Origin: Ectothiorhodospira sp. BSL-9
GTDB taxonomy: Bacteria; Pseudomonadota; Gammaproteobacteria; Ectothiorhodospirales; Ectothiorhodospiraceae
Assembly: GCF_001632845.1 (NCBI RefSeq)
Contig: NZ_CP011994.1
Coordinates: forward strand, 2,180,001 to 2,244,000
DNA: 64,000 bases
Reading direction: 5' to 3'
The notes below the pieces were generated by a model. That model was not told the origin of the DNA. It worked only from the letters and a program-made list of their open reading frames with translations, and ran no database searches. Shown here piece by piece: positions 56,339 through 64,000 of this stretch. Numbering within the stretch: position 1 is the first letter of the stretch; every line of letters begins with the position of its first letter. The translations under genes and the position numbers were made by a program.

Positions 56339-56767
56339 TTAGTAGGCCAGGAAGCGCGTGCCTTCGATCATGAACTCACCCATCTGCGGCGGGGTGGCCA
56401 CGCCAACGCCGTCGATCAGATCATCTTCGGTATAGTCACTGTTGGGCAGGAACAGCGCGCAAACATAGGCATTGGCGCCGTTATTGATGGCAGCCTGCAT
56501 GACTTGCTGAGGCGTGGCATCCGGACCCTTCAAGGTCGGGCCGTCATAGTCGGTGGTACCCATCTTGCCGCCCTTGTCGCACAGCAGGATGTTCACCTGG
56601 GCGCCTCGCTCCAGCAGCTGGTTGGTCAGGATCATGGCCATGGCCTGGGTCTGCGGCTCACCGGAGGTGACGGTGACCAGGACCTTGTTCTCATCGTCGG
56701 CGATGGCAGCGAAGGGGACCAGGGCCAGCAGGGCGATACCGATCAAACCACTCTTGAGATGCTTCAT
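56339..56767 (-). CDS. Exported DsrE-like protein
   Basis: A 142-residue protein from ATG 56767 with AGGAG upstream. It has a signal peptide (SGLIGIALLALVPFAAIA), then a single domain: NKVLVTVTSGEPQTQAMAMILTNQLLERGAQVNILLCDKGG and a conserved-looking C in NAYVCALFLP, ending with GEFMIEGTRFLAY. The fold resembles the DsrE/DsrF sulfur-carrier family, with Cys in the LLCDKGG region. Export to the periplasm is typical of stand-alone DsrE-like proteins; the substrate is unknown. It has its own strong terminator. Confidence 0.75.
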   Translation of the reverse strand: MKHLKSGLIGIALLALVPFAAIADDENKVLVTVTSGEPQTQAMAMILTNQLLERGAQVNILLCDKGGKMGTTDYDGPTLKGPDATPQQVMQAAINNGANAYVCALFLPNSDYTEDDLIDGVGVATPPQMGEFMIEGTRFLAY

Positions 56768-56892
56768 AGTCAGCAATACTCCTGTTTGCGAATGACGAGC
56801 AACACCATATCATCAAATTCTAATGTTTGTCTCCCGTTAAGCGGGATGGAATTCACAGTTCCGGCATACGCAGCCGGCGGAGCCTTATATCC

Positions 56893-57096
56893 ATGGTCAA
56901 ATTTCTCACCCTGCTGATCCTGCTGGCCTTCGCCTGGTGGCGCTTCAAGCGCTGGTGGCGAGTACGGCAACTCAAGGCGCAGGGGCAGCCGGTGCCTGAA
57001 GAGACGGGTATCCGGCCGATCACCCTGCTCAGCATCGTCCTGCTGGGCGTCTACGGGGGTTTTCTGCTCTGGCATCTATTCGGGCAGCCCCAATAA
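56893..57096 (+). CDS. Small two-helix membrane protein
   Basis: A 67-residue protein from ATG 56893. One helix is at the N-terminus (KFLTLLILLAFAWWRF), then a very basic, Trp-rich loop (RWWRVRQLK), and a second helix (ITLLSIVLLGVYGGFLLWHLF). I do not recognise the family. It is convergent with the large GTPase gene; the 5' extension to 56827 has no support. Confidence 0.6.
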   Translation: MVKFLTLLILLAFAWWRFKRWWRVRQLKAQGQPVPEETGIRPITLLSIVLLGVYGGFLLWHLFGQPQ

Positions 57097-57111
57097 GGTT
57101 GTGATGCGACA

Positions 57112-58668
57112 TCAGCGCGAGCGCATCCAGCGCCGTGTGACCTCGGCGCCGGCGCGAGCTGTCTGCTTCAGCACCCGTTTCCATTCCCCCGGCGAGGCCT
57201 TGAGCAGGATGCGCATGGCGCGGCCCCGCTGCGCCCGGTCCAGCTGGCCATTGACCCGCTCCCATATCGTATCCACGTTGTAGGCCTTCTCCCGGGTATC
57301 CAGCCGGACCGGAATGGTGGATTCCATGGGCACGCCCAGATCAGTGGCGATCACCTCCATGGCGCGACGCATGGCCTGTTCTTTTGGGCGCGTGGGGGCC
57401 TGCAGCTCATAGGGAGGCTGCCACTCCCGCGGCGGTGACAGGCGATCCACATGGCTCAGGATGACCAGGATCGGGGGCAGAATCCGGCGCGGGTCGGCGG
57501 CAAAGCGCTGGCGCAGATGCTCCAGTGCCCGTCCATCCAGGGCCCGATCGGCCCGATGGGCATCCACCACCCAGAGGATGCAGTCGCTCTCGCAGAGCGT
57601 GTCCACCAGAGTATCGATGCCTTCCTTGTCCTTGAGTCCCGGGGTGTCCACGAGTACCGCCTCCGGCAGCCCGTCACGCTCCAGCAGATAGCCGTTGGCC
57701 TCCCGGGTGCTGGGGAGGACATCCACACCGGCAGCCACCCGGTCCAGCAGGCAATTGACCAGGCTGGATTTGCCCGCATTGGCCTGACCGGCCACCATGA
57801 TGCGGATGGGTCCTCCCTGGTCCGCCAGGGGCACGCCCGGCCCCATGGCCTGCATGGCAGCGGCTTCGTCCAGTTGTTCGGTATCGATGCGTAGCCGCCC
57901 GGAATACAGTTCAATGGCCGCGCGGCCCACTTCCTCCACCCAGATGCGGGCACCGCGTCGTCGCAGATAATCCCCGGCCTCACCCATCATCATGGATACC
58001 ATGCGCTCCCGGGCCTCGGCCATCACGGCGCCCAGGGGATTGACCAGTCGGGCCGCTCGGTACACCCGCGTGGCACCGCGAAACCAGCGCATGCTTGTGC
58101 TGGCGGCGGGCTGAAAGTCCCACAATCGCATCAATTGACTGGCGCGGATCAGATGGGAGCCAGGGACCTTGTCCAGCATCACCCGGCGCAGGCGCACGCT
58201 CACCCGCTCGGTGAGCAAAAGCGCCTCGGGTACGGTGAAACGCCACATGGGGTGGCGTTCCTCCGGGTGATAATGGCGGGCCACCTGCTCGATGGTCTGC
58301 CGGCCGGCAAGCAGCAGCAGGCGGTAGTCGCCAACGATGTGGGGGTCGGACTCGGCCGCGATCCGCTGCACGCTCTCCCAGGCCGCCATGTCCCGGGGTG
58401 ACCAGTCCGCATCCGGCGCCGAGACCGCGCCCTGATCCCTGTGATCGGTGATGGCATCCACGCGCTCGGCCCGGCGTTGCAGCCACAGGGACAGGGTGTA
58501 CCCGACCAGTCCCAGACCGGTGGCGATGCCCAGCCAGATCAGGAGCCAGCCCTGTTGCCACAGCCAGAAGGCCCCCAAGGGGATCAGGATCAGAAAGGGC
58601 AGGGTGGCGGCGGTCAGCGCTGCGGCCAGGGCGCCCCAACGGGTCCAGAGGGTGCCGGGCCGGGTCAT
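57112..58668 (-). CDS. Membrane-anchored GTPase (Era/YcjX-like), first of a pair
   Basis: A 518-residue protein. Two helices (about 18-38 and 41-62) anchor it. The helical middle (70-280) is unassigned. A G domain follows: P-loop GQANAGKS (294-301), DTPG (341-344) and SHVD (405-408) at the NKxD position, ending in a basic tail (RVLKQTARAGAEVTRRWMRSR). The layout recalls YcjX-type and dynamin-like proteins but no family is certain. The start overlaps the stop of the second GTPase gene by 4 bases (ATGA), so the two are co-translated. Confidence 0.75.
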   Translation of the reverse strand: MTRPGTLWTRWGALAAALTAATLPFLILIPLGAFWLWQQGWLLIWLGIATGLGLVGYTLSLWLQRRAERVDAITDHRDQGAVSAPDADWSPRDMAAWESVQRIAAESDPHIVGDYRLLLLAGRQTIEQVARHYHPEERHPMWRFTVPEALLLTERVSVRLRRVMLDKVPGSHLIRASQLMRLWDFQPAASTSMRWFRGATRVYRAARLVNPLGAVMAEARERMVSMMMGEAGDYLRRRGARIWVEEVGRAAIELYSGRLRIDTEQLDEAAAMQAMGPGVPLADQGGPIRIMVAGQANAGKSSLVNCLLDRVAAGVDVLPSTREANGYLLERDGLPEAVLVDTPGLKDKEGIDTLVDTLCESDCILWVVDAHRADRALDGRALEHLRQRFAADPRRILPPILVILSHVDRLSPPREWQPPYELQAPTRPKEQAMRRAMEVIATDLGVPMESTIPVRLDTREKAYNVDTIWERVNGQLDRAQRGRAMRILLKASPGEWKRVLKQTARAGAEVTRRWMRSR

Positions 58669-59882
58669 GAATGGGGTCCTCGTGGGGGCGGTTGTGGGTT
58701 GTCCCCGTTTTGTCGCCGGAACAGGGTGTGGGCCTCCTTGAGGGCGCCATTGAAGGCCTCGGACACGCCCTCGGGTGTATTCACGCCCATGCGTACCTGT
58801 TCAAGGTAATAGCAGGCGGCGCGCCCCAGCGCGTAGGTGACGGCGGCGCTGGCCGCCCCCGCCACCGCCGCCCCCGCCGCCTGGCCATACACCGGGATCA
58901 GCTTGCCCAGTTGCCGGGCGGCGAACCCGGCCCCCAGGCCCAGCACAGTGCCCGAGCCCAGGGAGGCCAGAAAGGCCTTGAGCGTGGGCCGATCCCAGGT
59001 CAGGGCGTAGAATTCCCCGATGCTATGCAACATCTTGCCCTGCAGGGTGGGCACGGTGACCATGCCCACCACGGGCACCATGTCGGTGACCCCGGCGGCG
59101 GTGGCATAGCCCAGGATATGCGGGCGGATGCGGGCCTGGCGGCTGTCGCGGGCGTTGCGTGCCAGTTCCCGGATCAAGCCGGCGCGCCCGGCACTGCAGG
59201 CTGCCTCCAGGGCGTCCAGCAGGGCATCAAGGCCGTAGTCCGGGTCATTGAAGCCGTCCTCCGGGCGGGTGAGGTCCACGGCCACCTGATGAAATGGCCC
59301 GTGGCCTGGCAGTTCACGGAAGGCCCGCGCCTGCGTCTCCATGGAGCGCCGCAGATCCTCAAGGTCGGGGTCACGGGCCAGGGCTTCGGGCCCTGGATGA
59401 TCCCGGTCATCCGGGTAGCCGTCATGCAGGCGGGTCTGCACCAGCACGATGGCCCAATCCGGATGGCGCCGGCGTACCTGCCTGAGCACCCGCAGGAGGG
59501 TCTCTTGCTGTGGGTCCATGGCCCGTGCCACAGCAATCACCGCATGGGCGCCGCGTTCCACCACGGCCAGATCATCGCTGGGGTCGTAGCCCGTTTCCTC
59601 CAGGCCGCGCGTATCCAGAAAACGCACCACCGGGACATCTGCCGGGAACTCATGGATGCGTGAGGCCCGGGTACACGGTTCAAAGGCGCTGCCGATCTCC
59701 ACCTGGGGGTCGCCGGTGACACTGCGCACGATGGAGCTCTTGCCCGACTGCACCTTGCCCAGCAGCCAGAGCACGGGCGCGCGGGCACGGGCCTGGGCAC
59801 GGATGTCGGCGGCCAGGCCCGGATCCGGTTCGGGCTTGAGTACGGCGTCCATGAAGCGTCGCCATGGGGGGTTGGGTTTCAA
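58665..59882 (-). CDS. GTPase with C-terminal DUF697/YcjF-like membrane region
   Basis: A 405-residue protein from TTG 59882, chosen because GGAGG lies 9 bases upstream; longer frames to 60092 run into the divergent protease gene. P-loop GKVQSGKS (42-49) and DTRG (90-93) define the G domain, and QTRLHDG may be the base-specifying region. The C-terminal third is hydrophobic (ILGYATAAGVTDMVPVVGMVTVPTLQGKML and LGKLIPVYGQAAGAAVAGAASAAVTYALGRAACYYL), the pattern of DUF697 proteins such as YcjF. Divergent from the M48 lipoprotein gene by 76 bases. Confidence 0.75.
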   Translation of the reverse strand: MKPNPPWRRFMDAVLKPEPDPGLAADIRAQARARAPVLWLLGKVQSGKSSIVRSVTGDPQVEIGSAFEPCTRASRIHEFPADVPVVRFLDTRGLEETGYDPSDDLAVVERGAHAVIAVARAMDPQQETLLRVLRQVRRRHPDWAIVLVQTRLHDGYPDDRDHPGPEALARDPDLEDLRRSMETQARAFRELPGHGPFHQVAVDLTRPEDGFNDPDYGLDALLDALEAACSAGRAGLIRELARNARDSRQARIRPHILGYATAAGVTDMVPVVGMVTVPTLQGKMLHSIGEFYALTWDRPTLKAFLASLGSGTVLGLGAGFAARQLGKLIPVYGQAAGAAVAGAASAAVTYALGRAACYYLEQVRMGVNTPEGVSEAFNGALKEAHTLFRRQNGDNPQPPPRGPHS

Positions 59883-59958
59883 GACTTGGGAACCTCCGCG
59901 TCCAGGAGTAAACTCAGATTTTATACCCCGACCAGCAAGCACCCGGAGAGATTGCACC

Positions 59959-61311
59959 ATGGACGCCCACCCAGGTAACCGTATCCTCCAGCGCCGCATG
60001 ACCCGGCGTGACTTCCTTTGGCTGATGTCTGCCGCCTCCGCCGGTGCGGTGGTGGTGCCCCAGTTGCAGGGCTGCGCAACCGATCCGGTCACCGGTCAAC
60101 AGCGTCTCATGCTCATGTCCGAGCAGGAAGAGATTAATATTGACAAGCAGCACTCTCCGCACCAGTTCTCCAACGATTACGGGTTGTTGCGCAACGATCG
60201 GGTGAACAGCTACGTGAGCGAGGTGGGCACGTCGGTGGCCGAGGTCTCCCATCGTCCCCACATGCCTTACAGCCATCATGTGGTCAACGCCAACTATATC
60301 AATGCCTACACCTTTCCCGGGGGCACCATGGCCTGCACTCGCGGCATCATGGTGGAGATGGAGGACGAGGCCCAACTGGCGGCACTGCTGGGTCACGAGA
60401 CCGGGCATGTGAATGCCCGGCATACGGCGCGCCGCCAGACCACCGGCATCCTGGCCTCCCTGGCGCTGGGGGGTATCGGCATCGCCGCGGCCCAGTCCGA
60501 TCAGCTCTCCGGTTACAGCAACCTCATTTATGCAGTGAGCGCCGTGGGGGCCACCGCCCTGCTGGCCCATTACAGCCGCCAGAATGAGCGTGAAGCCGAC
60601 GATCTGGGCCTGCAGTACATGGCCGAGGCGGGTCAGAATCCCCAGGGGATGGTTGATCTCATGGATATGCTGCGTTCCATGTCCGACCGCCAGCCCAATG
60701 CCCTGGAGACCATGTTCTCCACTCATCCCATGAGCCAGGAGCGTTTCGATACCGCCCAGCGTGAGGCTCAGTCACGCTATGGGGGCGCTGTGGAGCGAAG
60801 CGTGCGACGAGAGCGGTACATGGACAACACCCGTGACCTGCGCCGCATCAAGCCGGCCATCAAGGAGATGCAGGCGGGTGAGGAACGCATGGCCCGGGAG
60901 CAACCCCGTCAGGCCGAGGAGCACTTTGCCAAGGCCCTGCGCCAGGTGCCGGATGACTATCCAGGCCTCGTGCTCATGTCCAAGGCCAAGTCGGCCCAGG
61001 GGCAACATCAGGAGGCCCGGCGCTATCTTGAACAGGCACGGGCTGCCTATCCCCAGGAAGGGCAGGCAGTCCATCTCAGTGGCATCAACCAGCTGGCGCT
61101 GAACCGGCCGGATGCAGCCCTGGATCACTTCCAGAATTATGAGCGGATGCTGCCGGGCAACCCGAATACGATTTTCCTCAAGGGTGTGGCCCATGAAGGC
61201 ATGCAGAACCGTCGGGCTGCGGCCGGTGAATATCAGCGTTACTTGCAACAGGTGGGGACTCAGACCCAGCAGGGTCGCTATGCCGCCCAACGCCTGGAGG
61301 CGTGGCAATAG
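59959..61311 (+). CDS. Tat-exported lipoprotein M48 metalloprotease with TPR repeats
   Basis: A 450-residue protein from ATG 59959 with CGGAGAG upstream; the open frame to 59656 is antisense to the GTPase gene. The N-terminus MTRRDFLWLMSAAS is a twin-arginine signal, and VPQLQGC is a lipobox, so it is a likely lipoprotein exported by Tat. The zinc motif is LLGHETGHVNARHTARR, and the third ligand is in NEREADDLGLQYMAEAG. The last ~170 residues form TPR-like helices (AKALRQVPDDYPGLVLMSKAKSAQGQHQEARRYLEQA). The layout resembles BepA, which checks LptD and Bam assembly, but the signal type differs. Confidence 0.88.
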   Translation: MDAHPGNRILQRRMTRRDFLWLMSAASAGAVVVPQLQGCATDPVTGQQRLMLMSEQEEINIDKQHSPHQFSNDYGLLRNDRVNSYVSEVGTSVAEVSHRPHMPYSHHVVNANYINAYTFPGGTMACTRGIMVEMEDEAQLAALLGHETGHVNARHTARRQTTGILASLALGGIGIAAAQSDQLSGYSNLIYAVSAVGATALLAHYSRQNEREADDLGLQYMAEAGQNPQGMVDLMDMLRSMSDRQPNALETMFSTHPMSQERFDTAQREAQSRYGGAVERSVRRERYMDNTRDLRRIKPAIKEMQAGEERMAREQPRQAEEHFAKALRQVPDDYPGLVLMSKAKSAQGQHQEARRYLEQARAAYPQEGQAVHLSGINQLALNRPDAALDHFQNYERMLPGNPNTIFLKGVAHEGMQNRRAAAGEYQRYLQQVGTQTQQGRYAAQRLEAWQ

Positions 61312-61368
61312 GCGATTGCTTGACGTATCCCGCTTGCCGGTAGGGTCGTTAGTGGTTAGCGTTGGGGG

Positions 61369-62067
61369 ATGAACCCACCATCCACGACTGATCGGGGTGC
61401 CCTTAGGTACTTCCTTGCGCGCCCGCGCCTTTGGGTCCTCGCCTTACTGGTCGTCGCCGGGCTGCTGATCGCTGCGTGGCAGCCGGTGTCGCTGGATGCC
61501 CTGCTGGAATGGGGCCACGCCATGAGTGCCAACCCTCTGGTGGCCGTGGGAATCATCCTGCTTCAGGCCCTGCTGCTGGCCGCGGCCCTGCCGGGTACCC
61601 TGATGCTCTGGGTGGTGGCCCCCATCTACTCTCCGCCGGTGGCGGCCCTGATCCTCACCTGCGGCAGCGTGCTGGGTGCGCTGGGGGCCTACGTGATCTC
61701 CCGGCGCTTGAGGGGCGCCCATCCCGAAGAGGTGGACCACGGGCGGGTGATGAATTTGTTGCGGGAGCGGGGAGACCTGCTCACGCAGCTGACCCTGAGG
61801 GTGACCCCCGGCTTTCCCCATTCGGTGGTCAATTATGCGGCGGGCATTCTGCATCTTCCCTTGAAGACCTTTTTGTTGGCGGCGGTGATCGGTCTTGGGG
61901 TCAAGTGGATGGTCTACGCCGCCGCCGTGGATGCCCTGGTGGATGTGGGCACGGGGGCCGAGCCGCTGGGTCTTGAGTCAGTCGTGCCGTTGCTGCTGCT
62001 GGCCCTGTTCCTGGGTATCGGCGCAGTGGCCCGACACCTGTTCCTGCGCCACCGTGGCCGCCGCTGA
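61369..62067 (+). CDS. VTT-domain (TVP38/TMEM64-like) membrane protein
   Basis: A 232-residue protein with about six hydrophobic segments. ALPGTLMLWVVAPIYSPPVAALILTCGSVLGALGAYVISRRLRG and LRVTPGFPHSVVNYAAGILHLPLKTFLLAAVIG are the conserved VTT/DedA-superfamily motifs, including the reentrant-loop region. Related proteins are lipid scramblases or undecaprenyl-phosphate carriers; which applies is unknown. It follows the M48 gene by 57 bases on the same strand. Confidence 0.85.
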   Translation: MNPPSTTDRGALRYFLARPRLWVLALLVVAGLLIAAWQPVSLDALLEWGHAMSANPLVAVGIILLQALLLAAALPGTLMLWVVAPIYSPPVAALILTCGSVLGALGAYVISRRLRGAHPEEVDHGRVMNLLRERGDLLTQLTLRVTPGFPHSVVNYAAGILHLPLKTFLLAAVIGLGVKWMVYAAAVDALVDVGTGAEPLGLESVVPLLLLALFLGIGAVARHLFLRHRGRR

Positions 62068-62086
62068 CCCAGCATCCATAGTCCAC

Positions 62087-62131
62087 TGACCAGGCCTGGT
62101 CATGCCCCGTGGGGTCGGCCAGTTAACTGGC
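62087..62131. promoter_or_regulatory. Two palindromes upstream of the DUF3581-like gene
   Basis: TGACCAGGCCTGGTCA (62087-62102) and GCCAGTTAACTGGC (62118-62131) are both perfect palindromes, 30 bases centre to centre. They sit about 75-105 bases before the TTG start at 62206. Symmetry and spacing suggest operators for a dimeric repressor; none is encoded nearby. Confidence 0.5.
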
Positions 62132-62205
62132 TTTGGACTCACTGGGCTTAGTAGAATCCACCGGCCTTGCAGCATCACAACCACCGAGCCCGGGAGATTG
62201 ACCCC

Positions 62206-62925
62206 TTGCCTTCGTATCTTGACGAATTTCATGCCCGTGACAACGGGGCCGTTCGAGTCACACCGGATCAGGCCAGCCGATTTGCCAAGCAGGTGGCCGG
62301 GGACTTCAACCCCATCCACAACCCCGATGCCAAGCGCTTCTGCGTGCCGGGTGACCTGCTGTTCTGCCTCGTGCTCAACCACTACGGGGTGAGCCCGCGC
62401 ATGAGCTTTCGCTTTACCAGCATGGTGGGCGCCGATGTGGCCCTGCGATTCTCCCCCTCCGACGAGTCCAGGCTTTCGATCCAGGATGAAGCGGGCAAGA
62501 CCTATCTGGAAGTGGAACGGGAGGGAGAGCCCTCCACCGACCCTCAGTTGATCGAATCCCTTACCCGGGACTACGCTGCGTTTTCGGGCCAGAATTTTCC
62601 TCACATCCTGGTGCCGTTGATGAAGCAGCACAACGTGATGGTCAACCCGCAGCGCCCGCTGGTGTTCTACGACAGCATGTCCTTTGCCTTCGATGAGTGG
62701 CCGGCACCGGCGCCCAGCCTGCGCTTTTCCAATGCCGAACTGGTGGTCAACGGCAAGCGCGGCGACGTGGCCCTGGATTTCGACCTGCTGGCGGATGAAA
62801 AGGTGGTGGGTAGCGGTCGCAAGAAGCTGATCATCTCTGGTCTTCGGCCCTTCGAGCAGGCGGTGATGGATGATCTGGTGCGTCAGTACGACGGCTGGAA
62901 GTCGGATTACCAGGCCACCGCGTAA
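62206..62925 (+). CDS. DUF3581-like protein
   Basis: A 239-residue soluble protein from TTG 62206 with GGGAG 9 bases upstream. The segment QASRFAKQVAGDFNPIHNPDAKRFCVPGDLLFCLVLNHYG is shared with a widespread gammaproteobacterial family usually listed as DUF3581; its DFNPIH resembles the hot-dog (MaoC-like) motif. The rest is beta-rich with no further recognised domain. Function is unknown; a role with acyl or CoA-type ligands is a guess from DFNPIH. Confidence 0.7.
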   Translation: MPSYLDEFHARDNGAVRVTPDQASRFAKQVAGDFNPIHNPDAKRFCVPGDLLFCLVLNHYGVSPRMSFRFTSMVGADVALRFSPSDESRLSIQDEAGKTYLEVEREGEPSTDPQLIESLTRDYAAFSGQNFPHILVPLMKQHNVMVNPQRPLVFYDSMSFAFDEWPAPAPSLRFSNAELVVNGKRGDVALDFDLLADEKVVGSGRKKLIISGLRPFEQAVMDDLVRQYDGWKSDYQATA

Positions 62926-62983
62926 GAACCGTGTGTGAGCCCGTGGCGGTCGCATCCCTGCGCCGCCATGTCTCGCGTGACGA

Positions 62984-63220
62984 TCAATCCGAAAGCCAGC
63001 TACGCACCTGGTCTGCCTTGGGGATGGAGCCGGTGTGAACCACTTTCCCGTCGATCACCACGGCCGGAGTGGACATGACCTTGTATTCCACCAGGGCCTC
63101 CGGGCGGGTGTCCTTGGCGACGTTGGCTTGTGCCCCCATCTCCTTGGCGGTGCGCTCGATCAGGTCGGCGGTGTCGGTGCAGCGAGCACAGCCCATGCCA
63201 AGTACTTTGATCTCTTTCAT
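62984..63220 (-). CDS. Small thioredoxin-like protein with CxxC (redox-active disulfide protein type)
   Basis: A 78-residue protein from ATG 63220, with GAGGAA upstream. The motif GMGCARCTD (C11, C14) is followed by STPAVVIDGKVVHTGSIPKADQVRSWLSD, the short thioredoxin-like fold with a cis-proline. It follows the permease gene by 32 bases, a pairing common in bacteria. It may serve as redox or metal partner of the permease. Confidence 0.88.
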   Translation of the reverse strand: MKEIKVLGMGCARCTDTADLIERTAKEMGAQANVAKDTRPEALVEYKVMSTPAVVIDGKVVHTGSIPKADQVRSWLSD

Positions 63221-63252
63221 TTCTGTGTTCCTCATTCGTAAGGGATAACGGG

Positions 63253-63999
63253 TTACAGGTTCAGGGTGAGCAGAGGCTCGACCAGATTCAGTATCCAGCC
63301 CACGAGCGTGAAGGCCACCAGCAGTAACAGGAAGAAAATGGCCAGCAAGCGCCACTGCATCACCTGCTTGAGCAGGACAAACTCGGGGAAACTGGCGGCC
63401 ACGGTACTCATGCAGAAGGCCATGGTGGTGCCGATGGGCAGGCCTTGAAGGATAAGACTCTCCATCACGGGCACCACGCCGGTAATGTTGGTGTAGAGGG
63501 GAATACCCAGCAGTACCGCCGCCGGGACCTGCCACCACTGCCCCCCACCCAGGTTTGACTCGACCCAGCCTTCCGGGACGTAACCATAGAGCAGGGCGCC
63601 CAGACCCACGCCGATGAAGACCCATTTCCAGACCCGCCCGAGGATCTCCAGTGTCTCGGCCCGGGCGAAGAGGTGTCGATCCTTCATCGTCAGGGGCTCG
63701 CGCTGCGTGCCGTCACCCGCGGGGACCTCCCCCTTGGCATAGGCCTCGGCAAGGAAGGGCTGCAGATAGCGCTGGGCATTGATGGCATCCAGGAAGGCAC
63801 CTGCCAGCATTCCCACAACAAAGCCCATCAGGATGTAGAGTAGCGTGAACTGCCAGCCCAGGAGCCCCCAGAGGACCACAACGGCCACCTGGTTGATCAT
63901 GGGCGAGGTGATGAGAAAGGCCATCGTGACCCCGATGGGAATCCGGGCGGAAGTGAAGCCAATGAACACCGGCACGCTGGAACAGGAGCAGAAGGGCGT
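63253..63999 (-). CDS. Permease with TPFCSCS motif (ArsP/SO_0444-like), 5' end beyond window
   Basis: The frame stays open to the window edge; upstream of GTG 63975 it continues as TPFCSCSSVPVFIGF, the metal/arsenical-permease motif. About 249 residues are visible, with a cytoplasmic loop and eight or so membrane segments (GLLGWQFTLLYILMGFVVGMLAGAFLDA, WVFIGVGLGALLYGYV, VPAAVLLGIPLYTNITGVVPVMESLI). Members export organoarsenicals or divalent metals; the substrate is not decided by this part. It is transcribed into the small CxxC protein. Confidence 0.88.
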   Translation of the reverse strand, partial: TPFCSCSSVPVFIGFTSARIPIGVTMAFLITSPMINQVAVVVLWGLLGWQFTLLYILMGFVVGMLAGAFLDAINAQRYLQPFLAEAYAKGEVPAGDGTQREPLTMKDRHLFARAETLEILGRVWKWVFIGVGLGALLYGYVPEGWVESNLGGGQWWQVPAAVLLGIPLYTNITGVVPVMESLILQGLPIGTTMAFCMSTVAASFPEFVLLKQVMQWRLLAIFFLLLLVAFTLVGWILNLVEPLLTLNL

Positions 64000-64000
64000 G

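Overview
This 64 kb window is a gene-dense, high-GC stretch of a gammaproteobacterial chromosome. Several features point to that class: complete EF-P beta-lysylation genes, PrmB, a FimV/FimX-type twitching-motility repertoire, and the gene order leuCDB-asd-fimV-truA-trpF-accD-folC-dedD-cvpA-purF known from Pseudomonas and relatives. The exact lineage is inferred only; a Chromatiales/Ectothiorhodospiraceae-type organism would fit. No rRNA, tRNA, CRISPR array, phage or insertion-sequence gene was recognised. All major genes appear intact except the two cut by the window edges.

Layout. 1-5.9 kb: the end of a YbbN/CnoX-like co-chaperone gene, topoisomerase IV (parE, a small membrane-protein gene, parC) and the protease gene htpX. 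5.9-10 kb: a FimX-like REC-PAS-GGDEF-EAL protein with degenerate motifs and a PilZ-like protein, both on the minus strand. 10-14.6 kb: the EF-P cassette (epmB divergent from efp-epmA), then psd and prmB. 14.8-18.6 kb: hemN, aroC and an MFS transporter. 18.6-37.2 kb: a LysR regulator divergent from leuC, then the long plus-strand housekeeping run leuCDB, asd, fimV, an EcfT-like gene, truA, trpFBA, accD, folC, a dps-like gene, a SPOR-domain gene, cvpA and purF. 37.2-40 kb: an L,D-transpeptidase and malate synthase G.

40.1-47.6 kb is a minus-strand methylcitrate-cycle block: prpE, a GntR regulator, prpB, prpC, prpD and a metallo-hydrolase. Together these would activate propionate and convert it to pyruvate and succinate. 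GTTAAC-type palindromes in front of the regulator gene recur in variant form at the prpE promoter. A lone glcD-type oxidase and serS follow.

51-64 kb is the least characterised part and mostly concerns the envelope. It holds an exported protein with two thioredoxin-like domains, a Spy/CpxP-like protein with tandem C-terminal repeats, a TelA pair, a PEBP-family protein, and an exported DsrE-like protein. It also holds two overlapping GTPase genes with membrane segments, a Tat-signal lipoprotein M48 protease with TPR-like repeats, a VTT-domain membrane protein, a DUF3581-like protein, a small CxxC protein and a truncated TPFCSCS permease gene. Palindromic repeats built on a GGGGACAGACACC core, together with REP-like units, lie in several intergenic gaps here and once near parC.

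The strongest candidates for undescribed biology are the two-GTPase/lipoprotease module (57.1-61.3 kb), the repeat family, and the shared prp operator. Functional statements rest on motif recognition by eye and on known gene families; no database search was run.
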